Origin: Persicaria tinctoria
Taxonomy: Eukaryota; Streptophyta; Magnoliopsida; Caryophyllales; Polygonaceae
Assembly (NCBI GenBank): GCA_037127255.1
Contig: JBANSL010000004.1
Span: 24,497,967-24,561,966 of the forward strand
Direction: 5' to 3'
Length of the DNA: 64,000 nt
Positions 22,950 to 33,500 of this stretch are shown here, in pieces (within the stretch, counting starts at the first letter, position 1; each line of letters opens with the position of its first letter). The translations under genes were made by a program, and so were the position numbers. The notes under the pieces are model-generated. The model did not search any database and was not told the DNA's origin. It saw only the letters and a list, made by a program, of their open reading frames with translations.

Positions 22950-24045
22950 ATTGCGAGATGGAGGGAATATATAACAAATATTCCTCAACTATACTTGCAA
23001 ATTTCCCAAAACATATCCAACAAGATCGGCATACTAGGCTCCCAGTAAAAACGGGTGGTTCTCAACGGCCTCGGCCATGGAACTTATAAACAAAGCAAAA
23101 AATCAATCTGTATCGGAGATCTACTAGATATGGAAGTTGGATGTGTCCCCAAAAATTAAAGACTTCGTGCGGCGCATCTCCAAAAATGGCCTACCAATAT
23201 CTGCTAAGCTAGCTTCTAGAGGTGTGGGCATTCCCACTTACTGCCCTTCATGTGGCATGAACTTCGAAGATACTGATCACTTATTATTCCATTGCCCAGC
23301 AACATCAATCACACTACAACATCTATCCCCAAAAATTTACAACACCCTCCGAAGAGTATATAACACCACTCAAAACATAACCGAATTACTATGTGCACTC
23401 CATGCTTCTTTAAGTAAATCGGAATTCTCATTTCTTGCCACTACCTGGTGGTGTTTATGGTATTTCAGGAACAAAGCTCTTTTCGATAAAATCAAAGCCA
23501 ACCCAAAAAATATAGCATCATTCATAAAAGAATAATTAACCAACTGGGAAAAGGAAAAACTGGATGACTTAAGCACAAATAAGGACACGGGTAACAAAAT
23601 GATCAAACCAGCAAAGACTAGGAAAAGGATCACAAAGTGGAAAAAACCCAGAGATAACTGGTACAAACTAAATTTTGATGGATCTTTCTCCTCTGACAAA
23701 CTAGGAACTGATGGGTTCTTAATCAGGAAGTGCCTGGGTTGTGCTCGACATGTTGAATCTAGCTCCTCCCCACTTGCTTCTGCCATTGGTTCTAAATGCT
23801 TTGGCCTTTGGAGAGATGTACTCAAAGCAGTTGAATTAAAAAATTTCGCGTATCTGCATTAAAGGTGATAATCTTAGTGTTATCAAAAGCCTCAAGGCAA
23901 GTGTGTCTTGTTGTGGCGATATAGAGATGCTTCTATCCGACACTCTATGCGCTCTGAATATAATTACAGAATTTGAGGTCTCTCATGTGGTGCGTGTTTT
24001 CGGTCACTGCAAAAGTGAACTCGATCATATGGTAAATTGGTAATG
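22950..24045 (+). mobile_element. L1-type LINE 3' end (zf-RVT and RNase H)
   Basis: The main open block at 23137..23535 reads SPKIKDFVRRISKNGLPISA and later YCPSCGMNFEDTDHLLFHCP, the cysteine/histidine zinc-binding domain that follows reverse transcriptase in plant L1 elements. WWCLWYFRNKALFD follows. After a stop at 23535 and shifts, 23630..24041 gives KPRDNWYKLNFDGSFSSDKL (RNase H start) and, about 23870..24040, DNLSVIKSLKASVSCCGDIE with HVVRVFGHCKSELDHMVNW. The 5' two-thirds of the LINE is missing, as is usual for 5'-truncated insertions. Several stops make it non-functional. Confidence 0.8.
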
Positions 24046-24462
24046 GTATTGATGATTCAATGACCTCCTCCTTAGCTTGTTAGCCAGTTGATGTAATTGA
24101 TCCCATACGCTGATACGCCTGGCTTTAGATAAGGTACGGTTCACAAGCTCAATTGCAACACCGTACCCATGGTAGCTTGTTGCTGCTAATCGACTGCCTC
24201 GTAAAACCGATTCATTGCTTACAAAATTAAAGCTTCTACACTTGTGTGGGCACTTAATCATGGATGTTGACTTGCAAAAAGCAGTTCAATATACTACTAT
24301 ATATATCGACGACTATAAGTATAATGATCGATCTACAATGGACATCAAACAATAAAAGTCTTAACAAGGTCATAAACGTGCAAAAAGCAGTTCAATATAC
24401 TACTAAGACGAACAATGCTACACAGATGTTGTTACCTTTTTTTTTTGAGCTTACATTATATT
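24046..24462. other. Sequence downstream of the F-box gene
   Basis: 'gtgcaaaaagcagttcaatatactacta' occurs in near-identical form at 24273..24300 and 24378..24405, a short direct repeat. The region includes the F-box gene's likely 3' UTR (minus strand). Nothing else is recognised. Confidence 0.4.
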
Positions 24463-25686
24463 TTACAGAAGCCAAGTTGGAGGAGGCCAAAACAAACTGC
24501 TGTAGGCTGCAGATGAAGTTTTCTCATCACAACCGGTACATTCCAGCTGGAAGAAACTAAGCTCAAGAACATCTTTCTCTCCCTTTGCTCGAGGATCCCT
24601 CCTGATATAAAAAAAGGGAAAGCTCTCATCGGTGAAAAGTATGGTACCCCGCTTACACAGGCGACCAATTGATCCCTGGGTTGAAACAGAGAAGGATGAA
24701 TCGTACCCCACGAAGAACATGGCATCTCCAAGACTAGTAACTTCAACCCAACTAGGCTCATCTAACCTCAGCTTATGAACCTTGAGTGACTGAGGAAACT
24801 CTCCAATAGAGCGTAAGGATGGAACAATTAAGTACAACTCGTTGGATGATCTGACCAATCTTTTCCTTCTAAAACCATGATCCAGGTCTGAAATCGCAAG
24901 TATATTTGTTGTCCCGTCGCAATCAACAGAACATACTAACCCTGTTCGGCTAACCACAAAGACTTTACCTTCAAAGTCCACCATGTCGTCAAATTTTAAC
25001 TTTATACTTGTATCCAAAACACGCCATGACGAGTGCCCAAACTTGAACATCAGCAGCTTTCCTCTAGCTGTGAGTGCAATGATGGCACGACCATTCGAGC
25101 ACATAACCACCTTAATGATTTTTTTATCAAGCTTGAACGGTGGCAGAGACTTGTAATTGAATGGAACCGAGCTAAGACTACAGTATTTCTCAACTTCTAC
25201 GATATCAAAATCTAGCAGATTAAGAAATTGGGGCAAATAACACGGCATTTCACTCACCAATGACTTGGACAACGGATTCTGGAGCCACAATTTTTTCCCC
25301 ACGAACTCTCCAACAAAGAGGAAAAAAACGCCAACAGATTCAGACGACGAAGAGGCTTCACCAGGTCTACAAGCAAGGCAGATAGAGTTAGCTGCAACAA
25401 CGCCGTCAGCAAGGCTCTGGCTTAACTGATGATGACCAATGCAGCTGGAAGAAGGGATTTTGACAGGCAAAAACGAGGATAAAATGGTTCTCGGAGGAGG
25501 GATAAGTCGATGCCACTGACTACAAACAGAACGAAGTGCAAGACAATCAACCGAGGAGCCCCCTGAGTGGTCAAGTATCTTGACCAACATATCAAGCGGA
25601 AGCTGCGACCACAAAATATCATTACTCCAAGCCATTTCCATTTCTGGATCAGCGATCTGTGTAGTCACCCCTTCAGTCGGCGCCAT
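24463..25686 (-). CDS. F-box protein with DUF295 (KIB-type) C-terminal region
   Basis: An uninterrupted 407-residue frame from the ATG at 25686, starting MAPTEGVTTQ and ending PPPTWLL. Residues about 21-60 form an F-box (LWSQLPLDMLVKILDHSGGS, then CLALRSVCSQWHRLIPPP), the segment that binds SKP1 in SCF ubiquitin ligases. The rest matches plant DUF295 F-box proteins: LWLQNPLSKS near residue 125, then beta-propeller-like strands (VVMCSNGRAIIAL, KLLMFKFGHSSWRVLD, FEGKVFVVSRTGLVCSVD, and FFVGYDSSFSVSTQ near residue 350). It probably selects nuclear or cytosolic targets for ubiquitination; the target is unknown. I chose this ATG because a splice acceptor (GGACAG|GTTGGGAG) lies 8 bp upstream, so upstream in-frame sequence is intron. 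No stops or frameshifts. This is one of two intact-looking host genes. Confidence 0.85.
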   Translation of the reverse strand: MAPTEGVTTQIADPEMEMAWSNDILWSQLPLDMLVKILDHSGGSSVDCLALRSVCSQWHRLIPPPRTILSSFLPVKIPSSSCIGHHQLSQSLADGVVAANSICLACRPGEASSSSESVGVFFLFVGEFVGKKLWLQNPLSKSLVSEMPCYLPQFLNLLDFDIVEVEKYCSLSSVPFNYKSLPPFKLDKKIIKVVMCSNGRAIIALTARGKLLMFKFGHSSWRVLDTSIKLKFDDMVDFEGKVFVVSRTGLVCSVDCDGTTNILAISDLDHGFRRKRLVRSSNELYLIVPSLRSIGEFPQSLKVHKLRLDEPSWVEVTSLGDAMFFVGYDSSFSVSTQGSIGRLCKRGTILFTDESFPFFYIRRDPRAKGEKDVLELSFFQLECTGCDEKTSSAAYSSLFWPPPTWLL

Positions 25687-25694
25687 CTCCCAAC

Positions 25695-26383
25695 CTGTCC
25701 AACAATTGGTTTCATTACATAGTTCATTCACTTAGATAGAGCCTTGAAACCCTAGAGTAAGGTGATCGATTTTGGGGCAAATTGGTTATTATTGTTCCAT
25801 GCAACAAATGAAAAATGCATCCATATTTTAAAAAAGATCAAGAATTTGTCACTTGAAAACCTCTAAAATTCATGTTCAAATTCTCAAGATTTTCTATGAA
25901 GTTCAAACCTCTACTCTGGGTCTCTAAATTCTCGTGAAAAATGCAAACCCTAAATTCCCAAATTGAAAACCTCTAAAATTCATGTTCAAATTCTCAACAT
26001 TAATTTAGCCTAAATTAATGTTAACTTTTTGGTACAATCAACATTATAGAGGAAATGCACAAGATCAAGGTCCAAAACGATAACAAGATGCAACAAATTC
26101 TGAAAACAGTAATGCTATCAGATTGTAGGAGTTAACTGTCAGAACTCCTGCAACCAGGAAGATCAGTTCTTGCATTTTATGATTCAGGAAAGAAGAGTGT
26201 ATGCATCAAAAGATCAAGAGAAGGCAATTGTATCAGGGAAGGGTCAATTGCAACAACCAAATCACAACTCACCCAGAAATCCCAGATAAATGTTAAAACC
26301 CCAAAATCTCATTCAGCCAAAAAAGGTCGGAATTTCAAAACCTAAAATCCCCCAATTGAAAGCCCAAACTGCTAGGATCATAC
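25695..26383 (-). other. Leader intron of the F-box gene (predicted)
   Basis: GT...AG on the minus strand. The interior is AT-rich. 'aaaacctctaaaattcatgt' followed by 'tcaaattctcaa' occurs twice (25856..25887 and 25968..25999). Confidence 0.4.
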
Positions 26384-26640
26384 CTATATTCGTTCCAAAT
26401 AACTGTTTCGCCTTGAATGATGTCAAAACGTGGCACGGAATCGCGGAAAATTAGCTTTCTTTTTCGTCGTGCAGAGAGAGTGGGGAGTTTTGGCAGAAAA
26501 TGAGGGAGTTTCAGGCAGGCAGTGGAGCGGGGAAGGTTAGACGGGGGAGTCTGGGTTGTGGATCGGCCTCCAATGACCGCCGCGACGGCTGTATGGGTTG
26601 CAGCCAAAGTAGCTTCACCGGTGTCTCTGCAGTTTCCGGG
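26384..26640 (-). other. Probable 5' UTR exon of the F-box gene
   Basis: The minus strand ends in a good donor, GAATATAG|GTATGATCC at 26384/26383, and pairs with the acceptor at 25695. This gives a 689-bp leader intron, common in plant genes. The exon is GC-richer than its surroundings. It is open in one frame for about 90 codons but lacks an ATG there (it begins with TTG), so I treat it as untranslated. The transcription start is placed only approximately. Confidence 0.4.
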
Positions 26641-26929
26641 AGATTGTAGATAGGGATAGGTATGGCATTTTTGCAGTTTGTGACAAGCGAAAGGGGTATT
26701 ATCGTATTTATATAGGCATTTTATGCGCGCCTGCCTTCCTACTTTTATTTTACAATGGGACGGGGTTAATAAAACGACTAAAATTATAAATATGGTAGTA
26801 AAATTTATAAACTGTTGGTAAAAAGTAGTTAAAAATTTATAAACAACGTCTTTAATTTTAGAATTTTAAAATTATTGCAAAATTATCAAATCGTGATTTT
26901 TTTTAATTTAACAAAGAAAATATTGACAA
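26641..26929. other. Upstream region of the F-box gene
   Basis: AT-rich sequence that should contain the F-box gene promoter. No specific motif is clear enough to report. Confidence 0.3.
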
Positions 26930-26934
26930 ATCTG

Positions 26935-27040
26935 AAATTGACCCGAAATGACCCGAAACCCAGTCAACCCAGATATACTCGGAACCCATTTTACCCGGGA
27001 CCCAAAGTGACCCGACCCGAATGACCGGTTTGACATGTCA
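26935..27040. repeat. GACCCGA tract with a hAT-like terminus
   Basis: 'gacccgaaatgacccgaaac' and similar units end in GACCGGTTTGACATGTCA. This resembles other hAT-type ends in the window, but no matching second end or target duplication was found. Confidence 0.4.
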
Positions 27041-27089
27041 AGAAACAACCCATACATCAAGCCAAATGACTTCTTTGATAATCAAATCA

Positions 27090-28345
27090 TATGTCATATC
27101 CGTTCATATTTTATCAGATGTCTCCATAGAGAAATGGCTAAACGATGGGTGAACGATGACTCAAATCTCGTCGAAAAAAGTCTACATGACTAAGTAGATG
27201 AACAAGAAAAAAATTGATCAACATATTAAACAAAACAAAACTTGGAACGTGGAGAAATTAAATGACACACTTCCTAAGGAAATCATCGAGCAAATTCTTC
27301 CGACCTACATTCCGATGAAAGAATTTGAGGATAGACTATACTGGAAACCAAAAAGAAATGGATGGCTCTAAATGGCCAGTACCCTTGAGCATATTACGAA
27401 AGCACATAGAAATAGCGTAGATGCATATGATTGGATCTGGAAACTAGACTGCTCACCCAACGTAAAAATTTCCCTTGGAAAAGCCTTCTCGACGGTACTC
27501 CCACAAAAATAAGACTATAGAATAAAGGAATATACGTACCCCTGAGATGTATCCTCTGCAATCACGCTAATGAAGACTCAACACACATATTTACCGAGTG
27601 CCAAACAATCTTTATGATCATAGAGAAAATGAATCAGTAAAGCTACTTTGGCCCTATCCCTTTGGGGTATTTGCACATGAGTAACAAAATTCTCTGTGAC
27701 GACCACGTCTTCCGAATGGTGGATGAATGGGTACAATTAATACATAAAACAAAACGAACAAATTGGAGAAAGATGCAACTAGAGGATCTGGCAGACGAAA
27801 ACCCGGCCAAAAGACCCCTTGGTAATCAGACCACCCAACGTAAACAGAAAAAATATAAAATGGAAAAAACCTAAATAAGATTTTGTAAAACTAAACTTTG
27901 ATGGTGCCAAACTTCCCTCGGGACAAGCGTCTTGCGGCTTTGTGATTCGTGATTCTCTCGGAAGACCGTTGACGTGTGACGCCTTTAGATGCGGGTAGGT
28001 TTCAGGATTGCAAGCGGAGACTCATGTCCTTCTCCACGGGCTCTCGAAAGCTCTAAAGGGAGGTTTCATGCATCTTGAGGTGGAAAGCGGCTGTCTTACG
28101 ACGATAACTGTCCTTAAGGGATGTTGCACATGTCCTTAGGAGATCGAGATGATCAATTCTGGCATCCTTGCTTTCAGTCATGTCTTTGATGTCATCTCCT
28201 TCTCCCTACATTTGTAGGGAAGGCAATCGAGTGGCAGATCACTTTTCCCATCTCGGTCTTGAAGCGAACTTCCTAGGTTAGAGATCTAGTGTTGCGATCG
28301 ACGACCTCATCCGAAAGGGTGCTATTGGGGGGTGGATCAAACCCA
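27090..28345 (+). mobile_element. L1-type LINE 3' fragment
   Basis: Decayed plus-strand coding in scattered frames: TWNVEKLNDTLPKEIIEQIL (about 27250), DAYDWIWKLDCSPNVKIS (about 27420..27470) and a zinc-binding region near 27545..27610. Then comes an RNase H block LNFDGAKLPSGQASCGFVIR (about 27892..27952) followed by DSLGRPLTCDAFRCG, LQAETHVLLHGLSKALKGGF and FSHVFDVISFS. The order (pre-RNase H zinc region, then RNase H) is that of plant L1 ORF2. Many stops. 5'-truncated. Confidence 0.7.
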
Positions 28346-28959
28346 AAAATTTGCCTTATGAAAAAAAGCATATGCCATATTTGAAAGAAATCATATAACT
28401 CTTCACATTATGAATCCAACAAGCATCTACTGCCATTTTGTTCAATCGCTATCCTAGTATTGAGTCTCCATATTCCACTTTTCAATTTTCACCGATATTT
28501 TATTTCATCCATTAGTCACACCACTCACCCATACGGGTCAGATGAGGGTGAAAATATTTGTGGGTGATGGGTGAAGAGCGTAGAGCGCGCTATTTATCCC
28601 GCGGGGCGGGTGATGAAATAACTTTATCCATCCATAAACCACCATATTTTCATCTGTATCCATAAGGAGCTAGATCAAATTAGCATAATTTTCTTTTGGA
28701 ATAAGGACCTAAATCAAATGAGCTAGACAACAAAGGAGTTGGTATAAAGAAAGCAAAAAAAATGAATGAAACATTATTGATGAAATTACTTTGAAAAATA
28801 GTCGTAGAACCAAAGAGCATATGGATGAGAATTGTGAAAGAAAATATCTAAAAGAAAACATTTTAGAGTATAAGAGAAGATAAAAACGCATCATGACAAT
28901 GGAGCAAACTAATTGAAATCAAAGATAAATTTCAAAAAGGACTAATTTGGGTAGTGGAA
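28346..28959. other. Sequence between two L1 fragments
   Basis: No gene recognised. 28500..28620 has 'cacccatacgggtcagatga' and 'gcggggcgggtgatgaaata', which resemble subterminal GGGT-type repeats but lack a pairing end. The rest is AT-rich. Confidence 0.4.
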
Positions 28960-29625
28960 AATCGATAAATTTCTAGACGAATAGATGGGTGGCACCCACC
29001 CCATAGTGGAATTATATAATCCCAACATTGACATACAGATCAACCAAAAAGTAAGCAACTACATTGACGAGAACGAGACTTATGTTGAAAACATAATTTA
29101 ACATGTACTTTCCAAGGAAATGTCGGACGAAGATATGAAAATACATATTCCAAATGCGATACAGGACAAATTGTACTAGTGGCTTAATCGGGATGGATGA
29201 TTCATAATAACTAGTGCAATGATTTTCATTACTAGTCCAACTAAGGCTTCAACAAATAACATTGGTTGGATACGGAAAATTAACTCTCCAACGAAAGTTG
29301 ACTTTTTCTTTAAGAAACTAGAGCAAAAAGGACTCCCAACAGCGACGAGTTTGCACAAAAAAAAGTGGTGATGTCAATGGAGTGCCAATTTTGTAACAAC
29401 TCAATAAAGGATGACGTTCACCTATTCTTAGTGCAAAGATCTCTAGCATTATCAAAAGTATTTGTGGGAAGAAAAAAATGATATAACCAACTTGATGAAC
29501 GAAATGGGTAATAAATTACAAAAAAAAAAATATGAAAAAACTCAGTTAGCAATTGCATGGTGAAGCATATGGCACGGTAGGAATAAGCCAACAAAAACAA
29601 CCCCACATTCAAGATGTATTCTAGA
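28960..29625 (+). mobile_element. L1-type LINE fragment, left part (split by the copia element)
   Basis: Decayed coding: NYIDENETYVENII (about 29055), SKEMSDEDMKIHIPNAIQDK (about 29113..29172), WIRKINSPTKVDFFFKKLEQ (about 29268..29328) and, after a frame change, a zinc-binding region near 29375..29430. The copia LTR begins at 29631. The matching RNase H start is found on the other side of the copia element at 46880..47560. Confidence 0.65.
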
Positions 29626-29630
29626 AGATT

Positions 29631-29858
29631 TGCAAAGAAACCAAAACCGAACTCAAGAGAGCTTGATCTTAGTTCATCAATGGAGGTTTTGGAAATGGTT
29701 ATTAAAGCGTTTGTTGAAAGGAATCTTGATTCAATTGAATTGAGTGAATACAATGTACAACTGATGCCTTATGTTTATAAACGAGAGATGAGGGAAGACC
29801 ACTAAAGTACCAAATTGCCCTTCCTATTACATAATGTATTCACATTTCATATATCTCA
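29631..29858 (-). repeat. 3' LTR of the copia element
   Basis: The plus strand runs from TGCAAAGAAACC to CATATATCTCA, giving TG...CA termini. It aligns almost throughout with 46649..46879. The open frame within it (29614..29805) and its twin at 46634..46825 are simply the same LTR sequence. Confidence 0.85.
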
Positions 29859-29860
29859 TT

Positions 29861-29872
29861 ATCCCCTCCTCA
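29861..29872 (-). other. Polypurine tract of the copia element
   Basis: The minus strand reads TGAGGAGGGGAT immediately before the 3' LTR (TGAGATATATG). This is the usual site where plus-strand DNA synthesis starts in LTR retrotransposons. Confidence 0.75.
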
Positions 29873-30562
29873 AGGTGGGCCAGTTGAAGCAACGAGACCA
29901 AGCTTGGACGCCAGAAATCGATGTCGCTCTTCTCCAAGGGGCTTTGTGAAGATATCAGCCAAATGATGTTGAGAACGCACATATGAAGGATTGAGAAATC
30001 CCTCTTGAAGACGCTCCCGAACATAATGATAGTCAAGCCGAAGATGCTTAGTCCGTTCATGGAAAATGGGATTTTCAGCAATGTGGATTGCCGACTTGCT
30101 ATCCCAATGCAAGGGAATTGGTTTGGCAATCTGACAATGAAGGTCATTTAAGATGGAATCCAACCAAACAAGCTCACCCGAAGCCTTTGATAAGCTCCGG
30201 TACTCGGCCTCGACAGATGACTTAGATACAATAGGTTGTTTCTTGGTTTTCCATGAAACCAAAGCCAATCCCAGGAAAGCGCAAAATCCAGATAAAGAAC
30301 GGCCAGTAGATTGACAATTTCCCAAGTCGGCATCGCAAAATGCATTCAGAGCCAAGTGATTATGAGAAGGATACAACAAGCCCAGATTGAATGTACCTTT
30401 GAGATATCGTACCACATGGAGAGATGCATTCCAATGAGGGGCGCGAGGAGAAGCCATGAATTGGCTAAGGTGCTGAACCGAGTAAGAGATGTCATGTCTC
30501 GTCATGTTTAGGTACAATAATCTCCCTACTAAGCACTTGTATCTTTCAGGATCATCAAGCAA
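29870..30562 (-). pseudogene. Copia RT C-terminus and RNase H
   Basis: An open 230-codon frame. It starts LDDPERYKCLVGRLLYLNMT, continues RHDISYSVQHLSQFMASPR and reaches the RNase H region (SRSL.GFCAFLG, IVSKSSVEAEYRSL, then DSKSAIHIAENPIFHERTKH and ADIFTKPLGEERH). This is the conserved C-terminal third of copia Pol. The upstream half of the RT domain is at 36958..37373, on the far side of the long-LTR insertion: ...STENGDLL there joins LDDPERYK here, so the insertion splits one reading frame. Confidence 0.85.
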
Positions 30563-30563
30563 A

Positions 30564-33500
30564 TGTAACGGCCCAGGATTATGATTCCCGTGTTACGTTT
30601 CGAGGGATGAAACCCCTCGTTAGGATCTTGCGCTCCGAGTACAGGTTGAAGGTTTGAAACCGAAGATTTGTAGTTTAAAGCGGGATTTCGCACCCAAAAC
30701 CTTTAAGTCCGTTGGAGACCCCGGGATAAACCCCTGTACCTGTCCTAAGTCTACAACGCGGAAAACATTTTATCATGCAAAGGACATAAGTGCTGAAAAC
30801 GATACAACCAGTTCCGCAGCAAGGTCGGGTCAAACAGAGTATAAGTAGGAAGAAATCCCAAAAAGTGTAAATCTGGTGAAGTCATAGTTCAACACTCACT
30901 CTCCTCCATATGAATGGACCCCGTCATAACAGCACGAAATCAAGGAGTGAAACGGGTACCTGAATCTAAAAAAAAGAGGGGGATCGGGGTCAATCATCAG
31001 GTCACTCATGCGCGTGTGTAACCACACTCTAAGAGGCATATAATAAGCATCCTATCCCTAAGATGAAATGAGTAATGCAAAGTGGAACTTAAACAGACAA
31101 GTATACGGATAATTAAGTGCGGACATAAATAAAGAGGTGCGCAGTTACAAGAAATGTCAAATAGCATGTCCCTCTAGGCTCCTAAAGAATCCTCTAGCAA
31201 CTCCCTTCGAAGGGAACTATCTCACCCACGGTGCAGGTAATTGTAACGGCCCGGGATTATGATTCCCGGGTTACGTTTCGAGGGATGAAACCCCTCGTTA
31301 GGATCTTGCGCCCCGAGTACAGGTTGAAGGTTTGAAATTCTGTCCTAACATTTTAAAGTGGGATTTCATACCCAAAATTCGAAGGGATCGTTGGAATCCC
31401 CGGGGAAGTCCCCTGTACCTGTCATAAGTCTAAGCGTGGAAAACCAAAGGTCACACAATAGTGGGAGTAAAGCATAATACAAAGGGGTGCCACGGCGGAG
31501 CCGGGTCAAAACGGAGTCAAAAGTATAAATCCAAAACAATATAATCAGAGTCTGGTGAAGTCGATAACTCCAGCGCTCACTCTCCGCCGACAAAATGACC
31601 CGCGCAATAAGCAAACAGCACCGATAGGATGAACATAAATAATTCCTAAAAAAATTGATTGGGGTGGGATCAGATCGATGCCCACTTAACTCTGCATCCC
31701 AACCATAAGCACACATATACGCTATACCTAATAAAGATGCTCTAATGCAGTACGAAATTCAAATACACTAGCATGCTCCTAGTTCATAATAATGTGCAGA
31801 AATATTGTAAAGGGCCCAAGACAATGCCAAGTGGCATATCCCTCTCCTACCTCCACCCCTTCCGATAGGCGGAGACTGGCCAGCTCGTGAATGCATTCAT
31901 TCATAATAGGGCGGCACGCATGCCTAACCCGCTCCACAATAAAGCCCGCAGGCATATCATAATATAAGGAAGTACTCGATTGACTCAGGGTACCCGATGA
32001 GGCTGGGCTACCCTATGACCCTAGCAAAGACTCTAGGACTATCACAGATAACGGCCGTTCTGTTTACATACGCATAGAGAAATAGAATGCTCAACGATCA
32101 ATGCAACCTAGCATGGTACTACATGGCATGCTGATAATGAATGCAACACCTAGTATATCATGCACCTATAGCAGGGAATCACTCTATTCAATCTGAGTAA
32201 GCTCCGAAGAGACTTACCTGGCTATGCAGAACAGCATAATAGAAGATCCATCATACATCATTCAAAGTCACAAGGTATTACCTAGATACATATCAGAACA
32301 TATATATAAGTCTATGTCTAATCATACAAGCATTCAAGCACACATCATTCAACGAGAATAACAATCATATCGCAACCATCATCACATCAAGTTTAACCAC
32401 TCATCATGATGCCACATTCCATAAGACCACATCATTATCATCATTCTGTTCCGCCACATTCATATACTCGCAATAATACTCATATATCCGCATGATCATA
32501 TATCTCCAAGGTTCATCATTTTAATCATAGCTCATAAGGCACAAGTCAAATAATACGAAATTATAACGTCTCATCATGCCGTTAGTCATTCATTCATGCT
32601 ATCAGTCCACACAAATCATGATATTAGACAATCATTCATATCAATCAGGTTAGTTAGTCATCGAGCACATAATTCCCAAGTTAGTCCCGAAAACCGTCTC
32701 GAAAACTGAGTTAACTAGTTAGAAATTCCGACCTTGGGAAAATATTTGTTAAATCCCTTCTACATCTCCAAATCTCATAATATTCTATTTGCTTCTAATC
32801 ACCATAATATTATACCTTTAAATCTTAACAATAATATTTTATATTTTAAATCTCACACAATATAATATAATATTTCAAATACCATTTTCCTTTATAAAAT
32901 ATTTCCAATCCTTTAAGACTCCAACCATTTTTTACTTAATAAAAAAAATATCCCTTTATTAATTTACCAAAATCAACCCCTTTTTCTTGTTAAATACTAG
33001 AACCGAGTCTCACCTTTTCATTTAACCCAATACCGAAATTCACTTCAAATAGAATTGGTCAAGATGATTTTGTGTGTTGGGAATTCTAAGTCCAAATTCT
33101 ATTCCTTTTTTTAAAAACACCTGACCCGGCCCAAGAATTAGGCCCAAATTGCCCAATAGCATTCTATTCCCATTTCAAAATTGAAATCCGAAGTTTAGAA
33201 AGGAGAGGAGGGCCCACATGTGAGGTGGCTGCCAAGGTGGAAGCGGGGCCCGCCACTCTTCTTCTTCCTTTGCCCTCTGCAGACATGCTCGAAACGGAGG
33301 AGGAGAAAGGGCCGCCGGTGCTTGGGCTCCTCCCCGTCTTCTTCCTTCCCCGGCACAGGGCTAGGCTCTCGGCTCATCCTTCCTCCATTTCCGGCGTCCT
33401 GGCTCGCACCGGCTCCCTCGATCTCGCGCTCTCACATCTCGTTACCCTCGCTCGATCTCGCCGGACACTCGCCGCACCTCTCTCCGACTCGCCCTCACGT

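Noticed and set aside
26335..26607. 90-codon frame resembling a chloroplast transit peptide (AATHTAVAAVIGGRSTTQTP)
   Set aside because: Begins with TTG rather than ATG, ends in a splice-donor context, and fits better as the F-box leader exon.
29614..29805. Conserved small protein, apparently present twice (also at 46634..46825)
   Set aside because: The two copies are the copia 3' and 5' LTRs; conservation reflects LTR identity, not a gene family.
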